Below the pieces are notes generated by a model. The model saw only the letters and a program-made list of their open reading frames with translations, did no database searches and was not told the DNA's origin. From Polaromonas sp. (GTDB lineage: Bacteria > Pseudomonadota > Gammaproteobacteria > Burkholderiales > Burkholderiaceae_C), in NCBI GenBank assembly GCA_013297865.1, contig JAAFIP010000002.1:248001-312000 (forward strand): 64,000 bases of DNA, given 5' to 3'. A program made the translations under genes and the position numbers. The number at the start of each line of letters is the position of its first letter. Position 1 is the first letter of the stretch. This document shows, piece after piece, positions 50,419-59,261 of this stretch.

Positions 50419-51241
50419 ACAATCCCAGCTGGGCAAAGCCAGCGCCTACATTGACCACTACGATGCGTCGCTGCTGTACCCGATCGCGCGGCAGACCAAG
50501 CGCGATGAGCTGGGCATTACCGGCACATTGCCCTTCATGGGCGCCGACCTGTGGACGGCCTATGAACTGAGCTGGCTCAACCCGCGCGGCAAGCCGGTGA
50601 TCGCGCTGGCCCACATCACCGTGCCCTGCGAGACGCCGCATATTGTGGAGAGCAAGAGCTTCAAGCTGTACCTCAACAGTTTCAACAACACCCGCTTTGA
50701 CAGCATCGACGCCGTGCGCGAGCGCATCGCCGTGGACGTGGGTAGCGCCGCCTGGGGCAAGGAGGGCAGGGTGGGTGTGAGGCTGGTGGCCCAGGAGCTG
50801 TTTGCAGCAGAAAAAGTGATTGAGCTTGATGGCGTGAACCTGGATCGCCTGGACCTGGACTGCGAGCATTACACACCGGCACCCGAGCTACTGAGCGCCG
50901 TCTTTGACGAGCAGCCCGTCAGCGAAACCCTGGTGAGCCACCTGCTCAAAAGCAATTGCCTGGTCACCAGTCAGCCCGACTGGGGCAGTGTGCAGATCAG
51001 CTACAGCGGGCCACAGATCGACCAGGGGGGGCTGCTGCAGTACATCGTGAGCTTTCGCAACCACAACGAGTTCCATGAGCAGTGTGTCGAGCGCATCTAC
51101 ACCGACATCATGGCCCGCTGCAAGCCTACCAAGCTGGCCGTGTATGCGCGCTACACCCGACGCGGTGGGCTGGACATCAACCCCTTTCGCACCAGCCACC
51201 CGCAGGCCCTGCCTGCCAATGTGCGCAGTGCCCGCCAGTAA
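50405..51241 (+). CDS. queF: NADPH-dependent 7-cyano-7-deazaguanine reductase
   Basis: QueF reduces preQ0 to preQ1 in queuosine synthesis. The 278-residue protein is the long E. coli type (YqcD form). The active-site Cys is in [18 protein letters not shown], the substrate motif [13 protein letters not shown], and [19 protein letters not shown] follows. The start lies inside the preceding gene, which suggests coupling. Confidence is very high. Confidence 0.96.
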   Translation: MNLPEQSQLGKASAYIDHYDASLLYPIARQTKRDELGITGTLPFMGADLWTAYELSWLNPRGKPVIALAHITVPCETPHIVESKSFKLYLNSFNNTRFDSIDAVRERIAVDVGSAAWGKEGRVGVRLVAQELFAAEKVIELDGVNLDRLDLDCEHYTPAPELLSAVFDEQPVSETLVSHLLKSNCLVTSQPDWGSVQISYSGPQIDQGGLLQYIVSFRNHNEFHEQCVERIYTDIMARCKPTKLAVYARYTRRGGLDINPFRTSHPQALPANVRSARQ

Positions 51242-51273
51242 CGCACAGGCGGTGTGGATGGCCGTGGATAGTC

Positions 51274-51296
51274 CTAATACGACCGCTGTGTATTAG
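51274..51296. promoter_or_regulatory. palindrome upstream of the tungstate transporter operon
   Basis: CTAATAC and GTATTAG form perfect 7-bp arms around 9 bases, 18 bp before the GTG start of tupB. It may be an operator or a small hairpin in the leader. It does not match the ModE consensus as I recall it. Confidence 0.4.
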
Positions 51297-51313
51297 CCTT
51301 TACGATAGCTGCA

Positions 51314-52027
51314 GTGAATACCCTGTCTGACAGCGTCCTGGCGGCGCTGCGTCTCATCAGTTCTTTTGACCCCATGCTGCTGTCCATCCTGGGGCGCTCG
51401 CTGGCCGTGAGCGCGCTGGCCTGCGCGATCGCCTGCAGCGTGGGCTTGGTGCTGGGGGCCTGGCTGGCGGTGGTGCGGTTTAAAGGGCGCGCGGCCGTGC
51501 TGGCGCTGCTCAACACGCTGCTGGCATTGCCAGCGGTGGTGGTGGGGCTGGTGGTGTATCTGCTGCTCTCACGCAGCGGGCCGCTGGGCTTTTTGGGCTG
51601 GCTGTTTTCGTTCAAGGCCATGGTGCTGGCGCAGGCCATCTTGGTGCTGCCGATCGTCACAGCACTCACCCGCCAGACGATTGAAGATGCGCAGGCCGCG
51701 CATGGCGAGCAGCTGCAGTCCATGGGCGCGCGGCTGTGGCTACGCAGCCTGATTTTGGCCTGGGACGAGCGCTACGCCCTGCTGACGGTGCTGATCGCAG
51801 CCTTTGGCCGTGCTATCTCAGAGGTGGGCGCGGTGATGATTGTGGGCGGCAATATCGACGGCTTCACCCGCGTGATGACCACGGCCATTGCGCTGGAAAC
51901 CAGCAAGGGCGACCTGCCGCTGGCCCTGGGCCTGGGGATGGTGCTGCTGTGGATTGTGCTGCTGCTCAACGCGGCTGTGGCGCTGGTCAAGCACTGGCGC
52001 GAGCGTGTGGAGGCGCAGGCGCTATGA
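51314..52027 (+). CDS. tupB: tungstate ABC transporter permease
   Basis: The 237-residue integral membrane protein starts with GTG (ATG alternatives lie inside the first helix). It has about 5-6 helices and the ABC permease EAA-like loop (EQLQSMGARLWLRSLILAW...). MIVGGNIDGFTRVMTTAIALETSKGD is close to TupB/ModB-type permeases. Its operon partners (TupC and TupA) overlap by 4 bp at each junction. The tungstate assignment follows from TupA and from the tungsten enzyme nearby. Confidence 0.9.
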   Translation: MNTLSDSVLAALRLISSFDPMLLSILGRSLAVSALACAIACSVGLVLGAWLAVVRFKGRAAVLALLNTLLALPAVVVGLVVYLLLSRSGPLGFLGWLFSFKAMVLAQAILVLPIVTALTRQTIEDAQAAHGEQLQSMGARLWLRSLILAWDERYALLTVLIAAFGRAISEVGAVMIVGGNIDGFTRVMTTAIALETSKGDLPLALGLGMVLLWIVLLLNAAVALVKHWRERVEAQAL

Positions 52028-52713
52028 GCGTGCTTGTGCGTGCAGAGCAAGCCAGCGTGCGCTTTGGCCGCGTGCTGGCGCTGCAGGACGTGTCGCTGCA
52101 AGTGCAGCGCGGCCAGTGCGTGGCGCTGATCGGTGGCAACGGCAGTGGCAAGAGCACGTTGCTGCGTCTGATGCATGGCCTGATCACGCCTGCTAGCGGC
52201 ACGCTGGAGCGCGATGGCGCGGTGCGCCAGGCCTTTGTGTTTCAGCGGCCCTTTGTGCTGCGCAGCTCTGTGCTGTCCAATGTGGCGCTGGCCGCCTGGC
52301 TGCAGGGCCAGCCTTGGGCGCAAGCCAAGGTGCAGGCGCTGCAGGCGCTGCGCGAGGTAGGGCTGCATGCGCTGGCCCAGCGCCAGGCACGCACCCTCTC
52401 GGGTGGCCAGCAACAGCGTCTGACGTTTGCGCGCGCACTGGTGGCCCAGCCCGAGCTGCTGCTGCTGGACGAGCCGACGGCCAGCCTGTCGCCACAGGCC
52501 AAGCGTGAAGTGGAGGCCTTGATGCGGCAATGCCTGGAGCGGGGCATGACGGTGGTGTTTGCCAGCCACAATCTGGGCCAGGTCAAGCGCCTGGCCAGCC
52601 GCGTGGTGTGTCTGGATGCTGGCCGCGTGGTGGCTAATCAAGCGACCGCAGAATTTTTTACGGAGCCTGCTACAGAGGCCGCGGCGTCGTTTCTTCGCGG
52701 AGAAACTCTGTGA
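52024..52713 (+). CDS. tupC: tungstate ABC transporter ATP-binding protein
   Basis: The 229-residue ATPase starts at MSVLVRAEQASVRFG. Walker A is GGNGSGKSTLLRL, the signature LSGGQQQRLTFARAL, and Walker B LLLLDEPTASL followed by SHNLGQVKRLA. It powers uptake with TupB. The start and stop both overlap neighbouring genes as ATGA-type or GTGA junctions. The specificity is inferred from the operon. Confidence 0.92.
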   Translation: MSVLVRAEQASVRFGRVLALQDVSLQVQRGQCVALIGGNGSGKSTLLRLMHGLITPASGTLERDGAVRQAFVFQRPFVLRSSVLSNVALAAWLQGQPWAQAKVQALQALREVGLHALAQRQARTLSGGQQQRLTFARALVAQPELLLLDEPTASLSPQAKREVEALMRQCLERGMTVVFASHNLGQVKRLASRVVCLDAGRVVANQATAEFFTEPATEAAASFLRGETL

Positions 52714-53564
52714 CGCTTGTAAGGCATGTGATTTATATGCTTTTCAGGCCGCCAGCCCAATGGAATATCGCGGGAGCAGCTATTATTTTTATAGCGCAAG
52801 TGATGGCTTGGGGTGCAGCCCATGCCCAGAGCATCGTCATGGCGTCAACCACCTCCACAGAGCAATCGGGCCTGTTTGCCCATCTGCTGCCTGCGTTCAA
52901 GCGTGCCAGTGGCATCGATGTGAAGGTGGTGGCGTTGGGTACCGGGCAGGCGATTGACATGGGGCGCCGGGGCGATGCGGATGTGCTGTTTGTGCACGAC
53001 CAGGCGGCAGAAGAAAAGCTGGTTGCAGAGGGTTTTGCGCTCAAGCGCCTGCCGGTGATGTACAACGATTTTGTGCTGATCGGCCCTTCCAGCGACCCTG
53101 CGATGGTTAAAGGTAAAGACGTTGTGGAGGCACTGAAAAAAATCAGTGCCCGCAGTGCGCCCTACATCTCGCGCGGCGACAAATCCGGCACGCACGCGGC
53201 CGAGCTGCGCTTCTGGAGCATGGCTGCGCTGGCGCTCAGCAAGGGCGCGGGCTATAGGGAGTGTGGCTGCGGTATGGGCCCGGCGCTCAATATGGCGGCG
53301 TCTTCGGGCGCCTATGTGCTGAGCGACCGCGCCACTTGGCTCAATTTCAAAAACAGGGCAAATCTGGCGGTGCTGGTGGAAGGCGATAACCGATTGTTCA
53401 ACCAGTACGGCGTGATGGTGATCAACCCGGCCAGACACCCGCATGTGAAAGCGCAGCAGGCGCAGCAATTTGTCGATTGGCTGGTATCACCCGCGGGTCA
53501 AAGCACCATAGCCAGCTACAAAATCGGCACGCAGCAGCTGTTCTTCCCCAACGCCTCGCGTTGA
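52710..53564 (+). CDS. tupA: tungstate-binding periplasmic protein with repeat-derived signal peptide
   Basis: TupA binds tungstate in the periplasm. The 284-residue protein starts with GTG, overlapping tupC. The mature part has the TupA signature (ASTTSTEQSGLF, VVALGTGQAIDMGRRGDADV, VMYNDFVLIGP, SRGDKSGTHAAELRFW). The signal peptide is unusual: the hydrophobic core, [15 protein letters not shown], is encoded by an interspersed element (52747-52797), with basic residues before it and cleavage probable after AHA (about residue 39). No alternative start would give a signal peptide without the element. The tripartite operon tupBCA precedes the tungsten aldehyde oxidoreductase genes, and the metal specificity fits. 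Confidence 0.92.
   Translation: MTLVRHVIYMLFRPPAQWNIAGAAIIFIAQVMAWGAAHAQSIVMASTTSTEQSGLFAHLLPAFKRASGIDVKVVALGTGQAIDMGRRGDADVLFVHDQAAEEKLVAEGFALKRLPVMYNDFVLIGPSSDPAMVKGKDVVEALKKISARSAPYISRGDKSGTHAAELRFWSMAALALSKGAGYRECGCGMGPALNMAASSGAYVLSDRATWLNFKNRANLAVLVEGDNRLFNQYGVMVINPARHPHVKAQQAQQFVDWLVSPAGQSTIASYKIGTQQLFFPNASR
52747..52797 (+). repeat. AGCTGCTCCC element, copy 11 (in frame in the tupA signal peptide)
   Basis: AGGCCGCCAGCCCAATGGAA, then TATCGCGGGAGCAGC, then TATTATTTTTATAGC. The variable codon is TGG (Trp). It encodes the hydrophobic core of the TupA signal peptide. Confidence 0.93.
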
Positions 53565-53579
53565 GACCACAGACCTGGC

Positions 53580-54749
53580 TTAGCGCTGCGGTCTGCCCAG
53601 CTTGCGGTAGATCGTGGAGCGGCTGATGCCCAACTGCTGTGCTGCCGCAGCCACATTGCCGCGCAGCTGGGTAACGGTGTGTTTGATGAGCGCGGTTTCG
53701 TGGTCTTTCAAAGGCTGGTCAATGGCGCTGGCGTTGCTCCAGCCCAGCTTGCCGCGCGACTTGGGTGCCAAAGTGCCTGCCGTGCTGGCGCGCACCTGCA
53801 GATGCAGGCCAGACCATAGCGGCACAGTCAGCCAGCCGGCAGTGTGCTGTGCGTCAAACAGCTGACCGGCGTGGATGGCAAACACATCGTTCATGTGCAC
53901 CGTAGACGGCACCGGCTGCACCAGCCCCAGCATCTGCCGCGCCATCGGATTCATGGCGCTGAACACGCCTTCTGCGTCGATGCAGACCAGGCCTTCGTTG
54001 TCCTTGCCGCTGTGCTGGCCGGGCCACTGCAGGTGCAGCACCAGCGTGTGGGGGCGCGCGAGCACGAGCGCATTTTCAATCGCCCGCGCCGAGGTGCTGA
54101 CCAGGTGCATCAGCGCTGGCCGCTCGGGCACCTCGATGCCGGTGACATCGACCATGCCTGCGCACTGGCCATCGGGCCCGATGATCGGTGCGCCCGCGCA
54201 GGAGTACCACTGGGCATCCTGGTAGAAATGTTCGCCGCGGTGCAGCCAGGTGCTGCGTTGCTCTTGCAGCGTCACGCCAATGGCGGTGGTGCCCACGGCG
54301 GTCTCTGACAGATCCACACCAATGCGGCTGATCAGATCGGCCCGGCGGTCACTGCGGTCGATTGCACCGCTGGTGTCCACCACCTCGCCATGTGCGTTGG
54401 TCAATATGGCGAAATAGCGGGTCTGCGCAATGGCCACGCTGAGCTGTTCCAGCGCGCTGCGCGCGGCAGTGCGCAGCGTATGGTTAGCCTCCACGCTACG
54501 CCGCTGCACAGCGGAGCTGACCATATCGAAATTGAGCCGGTGATCGGGTTGGTGGCCTGCCGCCAGGCAGCGCTGCCAAGACTGCGCGATCCAGGGCTGC
54601 ACGTACTGCGCAGCTGCACTCTCGCTGCTGTGTCTGGCCCCTTGCAACACCAGGTCACGCGCATGGGAAATGCGTGCGAGGCGCTCTGAACCAGAGTGAG
54701 GAGAAGGATGGATCATGCAATGATTGTCCGGCATCTGCTGAACTGTCAT
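53580..54749 (-). CDS. GAF/Fis-type regulator of the AcoR class, lacking the AAA+ domain
   Basis: The 389-residue protein (start at 54749; 54734 and 54716 are alternatives) resembles the N- and C-terminal parts of AcoR-type sigma54 activators. IAQSWQRCLAAGHQP and a GAF region (about 90-250) come first, then a PAS-like segment (GLVCIDAEGVFSAMNPMARQML), then a Fis-type HTH (VAAAAQQLGISRSTIYRKLGR). The central AAA+ ATPase with its GAFTGA loop, about 240 residues, is missing, so it cannot activate sigma54 in the usual way. It is divergent from the aor operon, with two palindromes between, and probably senses its substrate or product. Confidence 0.88.
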   Translation of the reverse strand: MTVQQMPDNHCMIHPSPHSGSERLARISHARDLVLQGARHSSESAAAQYVQPWIAQSWQRCLAAGHQPDHRLNFDMVSSAVQRRSVEANHTLRTAARSALEQLSVAIAQTRYFAILTNAHGEVVDTSGAIDRSDRRADLISRIGVDLSETAVGTTAIGVTLQEQRSTWLHRGEHFYQDAQWYSCAGAPIIGPDGQCAGMVDVTGIEVPERPALMHLVSTSARAIENALVLARPHTLVLHLQWPGQHSGKDNEGLVCIDAEGVFSAMNPMARQMLGLVQPVPSTVHMNDVFAIHAGQLFDAQHTAGWLTVPLWSGLHLQVRASTAGTLAPKSRGKLGWSNASAIDQPLKDHETALIKHTVTQLRGNVAAAAQQLGISRSTIYRKLGRPQR

Positions 54750-54752
54750 TGT

Positions 54753-54806
54753 GTTGCATTTTGAGAATTTCAGTGCAACGTTTTGTGCGCCTAGGGTTGT
54801 CCCTAG
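54753..54806. promoter_or_regulatory. two palindromes in the divergent aor/regulator promoter region
   Basis: GTTGCA and TGCAAC (54753-54758 and 54774-54779) form one inverted repeat. CTAGGGTTGTCCCTAG (54791-54806) forms another, with perfect 6-bp arms. They lie between the regulator start and aorA and are candidate binding sites for the Fis-type regulator. No sigma54 -24/-12 box was evident nearby. Confidence 0.4.
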
Positions 54807-54905
54807 GTCGCTTGCGATGTGGAAGCTCAACAATGGCAATGTTACAAATTTTATAGGCAACGCCTGAGCAGATGGCTGCACCAGGTTCACCCACAGGAGA
54901 TACGT

Positions 54906-55382
54906 ATGCAGAAAGTCTTGCACATCAACCCCGACAAGTGCACCGGGTGCTTGCAGTGCGAAATGGCATGTAGTTTTGAAAACTACGGTACCTATGCCAC
55001 CAGCAAATCGCGCATCAAAGTATTCGATTTTCACCACACTGGCAAAAAAGTGCCCTACACCTGCACGCAGTGTGATGAAGCCTGGTGCCTGCACGCCTGC
55101 CCGGTAGAAGCCATCACGGTAGACAAGGCCACGGGTGCCAAAGTGGTGAACGATTCCACCTGCGTAGGCTGCAAGGTCTGCACCATCGCCTGCCCATTTG
55201 GCACGGTCAACTATGTGCAGGAAACCGGCAAGGTTCAAAAGTGCGACCTGTGCGGCGGCGACCCTGCTTGCGTGGAAGCCTGCCCCACCACCGCCATTAC
55301 CTATGTCGACGCCAACTGGACCGGCATTGACAAAATGAAGTCCTGGGCCGACAAGCTGGGCAACCAGCCTTCTGCTTCGTAA
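54906..55382 (+). CDS. aorA: aldehyde oxidoreductase electron-transfer subunit, four 4Fe-4S clusters
   Basis: The 158-residue ferredoxin-like protein starts at MQKVLHINPDKC after GGAGAT. Four cluster motifs are visible (CTGCLQCEMAC, CTQCDEAWCLHAC, CVGCKVCTIAC and CDLCGGDPACVEAC). It corresponds to AorA of the AorABC complex of Aromatoleum aromaticum, which carries electrons between the tungsten subunit and the FAD subunit. It is first in the operon, divergent from the regulator, with the tungsten subunit following 72 bp downstream. Confidence 0.9.
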   Translation: MQKVLHINPDKCTGCLQCEMACSFENYGTYATSKSRIKVFDFHHTGKKVPYTCTQCDEAWCLHACPVEAITVDKATGAKVVNDSTCVGCKVCTIACPFGTVNYVQETGKVQKCDLCGGDPACVEACPTTAITYVDANWTGIDKMKSWADKLGNQPSAS

Positions 55383-55454
55383 ACCTTCACCCTTGTATTT
55401 TTTGGGGCGGCTGCAGCCATACCGCCAAGCCGCCTACTTACTGGAGATCACATC

Positions 55455-57302
55455 ATGTCATGGGCTGGAAAAATCCTCCGCGTTAACCTGACCACCGGCG
55501 TCTGCAAGTCAGAGCCGCTCAATATGCAATGGGCGCAGGCCTACATCGGCTCGCGTGGCCTGGCGGCCAAATACCTCACCACCGAGGTCAACCCCAAGGT
55601 AGACCCGCTGTCAGCCGATAACAAAATCTACTTCACCACTGGCCCGCTCACCGGCACCATGGCCTCCACGGGCGGACGCTACACCGTGTCCACCAAGAGC
55701 CCGCTGACCGGGGCCATTGCCTGCTCCAACTCGGGCGGCTACTTTGGTGCCGAGCTCAAGATGGCAGGCTGGGACATGATTGCGGTGGAAGGTAAATCGG
55801 CCAAGCCGGTGTATCTGTACATCAATGACGATGTGGCCGAGCTGCGCGACGCCGCACACCTGTGGGGCAAGAGCGTGTTCGAGACCGAAGGCACGCTCAA
55901 AAAGAGCCTGCAAGACCCGCTGACCCGCGTATGCAGCGTAGGCAAGGCCGGAGAGAACCATGTGCTGTTCGCCGCCGTGGTGAACGACCTGCACCGCGCA
56001 GCGGGGCGCAGCGGCGTGGGCGCGGTGATGGGCAGCAAAATGCTCAAAGCCATCGCCGTGCGCGGCACCAAGGGCGTGGGCAATATCCGCGACCCCAAGC
56101 AGTTCATGAAGGTCACCTTCGAGAAGAAGAAAATCCTCGCAGAGAACGCTGTGACCGGCCAAGGCCTGCCCACCTATGGCACCCAGGTGCTGATGAACGT
56201 CATCAACGAAGTGGGTGCGCTGCCCACGCGCAACCACCGCAACAACCAGTTTGAAGGTGCCAAGGACATCAGCGCCGAGGCCATGGCTACACCGCGCCCC
56301 ACCGACGGCAAAAAGCCCCTGGTCACCAACCAGGCCTGCTTCGGCTGCACCATCGCCTGCGGCCGCATCCAGACCATTGACAAAGACCACTTCACTGTGC
56401 AAAACAAGCCGCAGTACTGGGGCGCATCGGGCGGCCTGGAGTATGAGGCCGCATGGGCACTGGGCGCAGCCAACGGCGTGAACGACCTGGACGCTTTGCA
56501 ATACGCCAACGTGCTGTGCAACGAAGAAGGCATTGACCCGATCAGCTTTGGCGTGACGGTAGGTGCAGTGATGGAGCTGTATGAAATGGGCGTGCTGACC
56601 AAAGAGCAACTGGGCATCGAGGCCCCGTTTGGTTCGGCCAAAGCGCTTGCTTTCTTTGCAGAAGAAACCATCAATGGCCGCGGCTTCGGCAAAGAAATCG
56701 GCCAAGGCTCCAAGCGCTTGACTGCCAAGTATGGCCATCCTGATCTGTCCATGAGCAGCAAAGGCCAGGAGTTCCCAGCGTATGACGGCCGCGGTATCCA
56801 GGGTATTGGCCTGGCGTATGCCACTTCCAATCGTGGCGGCTGCCACCTGCGCGGCTACACCATCGCTTCTGAAGTGCTGGGCATCCCGGTCAAGACCGAT
56901 CCCTTGGAGCACGAAGGCAAGCCAGAGCTGGTCAAAGCTTTCCAGGACGCAACTGCTGCATTCGACTCTTCTGGTCTTTGCGTGTTTACCACCTTCGCCT
57001 GGGGCCTGGCCGATCTGGCACCCCAAATGCAGGCCGCCTGCGACGAAAAGTTCACCACCGAAGAGCTGGAGAAAATCGGCGAGCGCATCTGGAACATGGA
57101 GCGCGAATTCAACAACGCTGCGGGCTTTACCCACAAGGATGACACCTTGCCCAAGCGCCTGCTGACCGAAGCCGCCACCAGTGGCCCCACCAAAGGCAAA
57201 GTCAACGAGCTGGCCAAGATGCTGCCCAAGTACTACGAAGTGCGTGGCTGGGATCCAGAAGGCCGCCCCACGGCCAAAACCCGCGAGCGCCTGGGCTTGT
57301 AA
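55455..57302 (+). CDS. aorB: tungsten-dependent aldehyde:ferredoxin oxidoreductase
   Basis: The 615-residue protein is a full-length AOR. SWAGKILRVNLTTGVCKSEPL and TGPLTGTMASTGGRYTVSTKSPLTG mark the N-terminal domain. The 4Fe-4S cysteines are in ACFGCTIACGR, with a distal Cys in SSGLCVFTTF. GRSGVGAVMGSKMLKA and SNRGGCHLRGYTIASE line the pterin site. It oxidises aldehydes to acids, or reduces acids with a strong donor. In the known Aromatoleum complex H2 can also be the donor. The tungstate transporter nearby supports the metal assignment. Confidence 0.95.
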   Translation: MSWAGKILRVNLTTGVCKSEPLNMQWAQAYIGSRGLAAKYLTTEVNPKVDPLSADNKIYFTTGPLTGTMASTGGRYTVSTKSPLTGAIACSNSGGYFGAELKMAGWDMIAVEGKSAKPVYLYINDDVAELRDAAHLWGKSVFETEGTLKKSLQDPLTRVCSVGKAGENHVLFAAVVNDLHRAAGRSGVGAVMGSKMLKAIAVRGTKGVGNIRDPKQFMKVTFEKKKILAENAVTGQGLPTYGTQVLMNVINEVGALPTRNHRNNQFEGAKDISAEAMATPRPTDGKKPLVTNQACFGCTIACGRIQTIDKDHFTVQNKPQYWGASGGLEYEAAWALGAANGVNDLDALQYANVLCNEEGIDPISFGVTVGAVMELYEMGVLTKEQLGIEAPFGSAKALAFFAEETINGRGFGKEIGQGSKRLTAKYGHPDLSMSSKGQEFPAYDGRGIQGIGLAYATSNRGGCHLRGYTIASEVLGIPVKTDPLEHEGKPELVKAFQDATAAFDSSGLCVFTTFAWGLADLAPQMQAACDEKFTTEELEKIGERIWNMEREFNNAAGFTHKDDTLPKRLLTEAATSGPTKGKVNELAKMLPKYYEVRGWDPEGRPTAKTRERLGL

Positions 57303-57356
57303 AACCTGGTTTTCCAAGGCAGCGTATCTGCGCAGGCCTTGGTTTGTTGGCTGAAG

Positions 57357-57460
57357 AAGGTAACGCAAAAAGCGCAAAAAAGACGCAAAAAACGCTAAAA
57401 ATGGAAGTTGAATTTTTAGTGTTTTTCGAATTCTTTTTTTAGTGCTTTTTGCGTTACCTT
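57357..57460. repeat. long hairpin between aorB and aorC
   Basis: AAGGTAACGCAAAAAGC and GCTTTTTGCGTTACCTT are perfect 17-bp arms around about 70 bp, which also contain GCGCAAAA-type repeats. The layout parallels the GCGAAGG hairpin elements, but the sequence differs (GCAAAA in place of GAAGG). It separates aorB from aorC by 188 bp in an otherwise tight operon. Confidence 0.7.
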
Positions 57461-57490
57461 TTTCTATGTTGCACTAAGAAAGGTATTTGT

Positions 57491-58789
57491 ATGCACCACA
57501 TCATCATCGGCGCAGGCCCCGCAGGCGTGATTGCGGCAGAGACGATTCGCAAGCACGCACCGCGCGATGACATCACCCTGATCGGTGACGAAAAGGAAGC
57601 GCCGTATTCACGCATGGCCATTCCTTACCTGTTGGTGGGCAATATCAAAGAGCAGGGCACCCATCTGCGCAAAAGCGCGTCGCATTTCAAGGATTTAAAA
57701 ATCAATGTGGTCAACAGCCAGGTCAAGGCGGTGGACTGCGCTGGTAAAAAGCTGGCACTCAGCGATGGCCAGAGCATGCCGTATGACCGCCTGTTGATTG
57801 CCACCGGCTCCACGCCGATGCGCCCACCGATTGCTGGCATGGACTTGCCCGGCATCTACAGCTGCTGGACGCTGGCTGATGCCCGCGCCATCATGGACAA
57901 GGTCAAGCCCGGCTCGCGTGTGCTGCAGATGGGCGCAGGCTTTATTGGCTGCATCATCATGGAGGCGCTGGCTGCGCGCATAGAAACGCACAAGACAGGA
58001 AAACTGACGGTGGTGGAGATGGGCGACCGCATGGTGCCGCGCATGATGGGCCCGGCCGCGGGCGGCATGATCAAGCGCTGGGTGCAGTCCAAGGGGGTGG
58101 ATGTGCACACGGGCGCCAAGGTGGAGTCCATTGCCCAGCAGGGCGCTGCACTGGTGGCCAAGCTGTCTACGGGCCAGAGCATCGAAGTGGATGTGATCAT
58201 CAGCGCTACGGGCGTGAAGCCCACCATTGGCTTCCTCAAAGACTCAGGCCTGAGCTGCAAAACCGGTGTGCTGGCCGATGACCGCATGCAGACCAATATG
58301 CCCGGTGTCTACGCTGCAGGCGACTGCGCCGAGGCTTATGACCATTTCACCGGCGCGCAAGTGGTCAGCGCCATTCAGCCCAATGCGGCAGACCAGGCGC
58401 GTGTGGCTGCGCTCAATATGGCGGGGCAGCATGCCTCGCTCAAGCAGGTCACGCAGATCAACGTGCTCGACACGCTAGGCCTGGTGTCCACCAGCTTTGG
58501 CAGCTGGCAGGGTGTGCCCGGTGGTGAGCAGATCGAGCTCAAGGACGACAGCAACTACAAGCTGCTGTCCATGCAGTTCAAAGGCGATGTCATGGTGGGC
58601 TGCAACTCGATTGGCTGGACCGACCATGTGGGCGCGTTGCGCGGGCTGGTGGAGGGCAAGGTCAAAATGGGCGAATGGAAAGCCAAGCTGCAGTCCGACC
58701 CGACCAAGCTGATGGCCGCCTATCTGGCCACAGCCCAGGCCCAGGGAGAGTGGAGCGGCGCTGCTGATGTGAGCAGGCGCGCGCGCTGA
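57491..58789 (+). CDS. aorC: FAD-dependent NAD(P)/ferredoxin oxidoreductase subunit of AOR
   Basis: The 432-residue protein starts at MHHIIIGAGPAGVIAAE (FAD site). It has a second dinucleotide motif (VLQMGAGFIGCIIMEAL), the conserved RLLIATGS and VYAAGDCAEAYD. These features and its position match AorC, the FAD subunit of the Aromatoleum AOR complex, which passes electrons to NAD. The C-terminal domain (about 330-432) is of the NADH-dependent ferredoxin-reductase type. It follows aorB behind a hairpin element. Confidence 0.9.
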   Translation: MHHIIIGAGPAGVIAAETIRKHAPRDDITLIGDEKEAPYSRMAIPYLLVGNIKEQGTHLRKSASHFKDLKINVVNSQVKAVDCAGKKLALSDGQSMPYDRLLIATGSTPMRPPIAGMDLPGIYSCWTLADARAIMDKVKPGSRVLQMGAGFIGCIIMEALAARIETHKTGKLTVVEMGDRMVPRMMGPAAGGMIKRWVQSKGVDVHTGAKVESIAQQGAALVAKLSTGQSIEVDVIISATGVKPTIGFLKDSGLSCKTGVLADDRMQTNMPGVYAAGDCAEAYDHFTGAQVVSAIQPNAADQARVAALNMAGQHASLKQVTQINVLDTLGLVSTSFGSWQGVPGGEQIELKDDSNYKLLSMQFKGDVMVGCNSIGWTDHVGALRGLVEGKVKMGEWKAKLQSDPTKLMAAYLATAQAQGEWSGAADVSRRAR

Positions 58790-58918
58790 AAACTCGCCCT
58801 TTCAAAAGCGCGCTACCATCAGCGCATGTGGACAGGCATTGTTGTGATCACTGCGTATTTTGCTTTGCATTGCAGCGTATGTCTTGTGCTATGCGTGTGC
58901 CATGTGGATAGATGAACC

Positions 58919-59173
58919 ATGAAAATTACCCTCAAACTCTTTGCTTCGCTGACAGACTATCTGCCGCCCTCAGACCGCAGCAGCAATATCACTGCGCTTG
59001 ACGTATCACCCGATGCCAGCATTTTGCAGATCATTGAACCGTTCGGCATGCCCGTCAAACTGGTGCATCTGGTGCTCGTCAACGGCACCTATATCGACCC
59101 CACCCAGCGCGCAACGCGCAGGCTGCAGGAGGGCGATGTGCTGGCCATCTGGCCGCCGATTGCTGGCGGTTGA
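58919..59173 (+). CDS. aorD: MoaD/ThiS family protein
   Basis: The 84-residue beta-grasp protein starts MKITLKLFASLTDYLPP and ends IAGG, the di-Gly tail that is activated for sulfur transfer in molybdopterin synthesis. VNGTYIDPTQRATRRLQEGDVLAIWPP is typical. It corresponds to AorD, a MoaD-like protein of the AOR operon, and would serve the tungstopterin cofactor. It lies 129 bp after aorC; an interspersed element follows its stop. Confidence 0.9.
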   Translation: MKITLKLFASLTDYLPPSDRSSNITALDVSPDASILQIIEPFGMPVKLVHLVLVNGTYIDPTQRATRRLQEGDVLAIWPPIAGG

Positions 59174-59192
59174 TGCATTGAGCATATCAAAC

Positions 59193-59241
59193 ACTATGAA
59201 TTTTATAGCTGCTCCCGCGATATTCTATTGGCTTGGCGGCC
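59193..59241 (-). repeat. AGCTGCTCCC element, copy 12 (intergenic)
   Basis: ACTATGAATTTTATAGCTGC, then TCCCGCGATATTCTATTGGC, then TTGGCGGCC. The variable codon is TAG in the coding direction. It lies between the MoaD-like gene and the small AOR-associated gene. Confidence 0.92.
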
Positions 59242-59261
59242 TTTTTTCTTTGTAAAACACA

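Noticed and set aside
51241-51313. ModE-type or molybdenum-cofactor riboswitch upstream of tupB
   Set aside because: Only a simple 7-bp palindrome is visible; no ModE box and no complex RNA fold could be identified.
55611-57377. 588-residue open frame on the minus strand across the AOR gene
   Set aside because: It is the reverse complement of aorB, whose family motifs are clear; the minus frame is His/Ala/Gly-rich shadow sequence.
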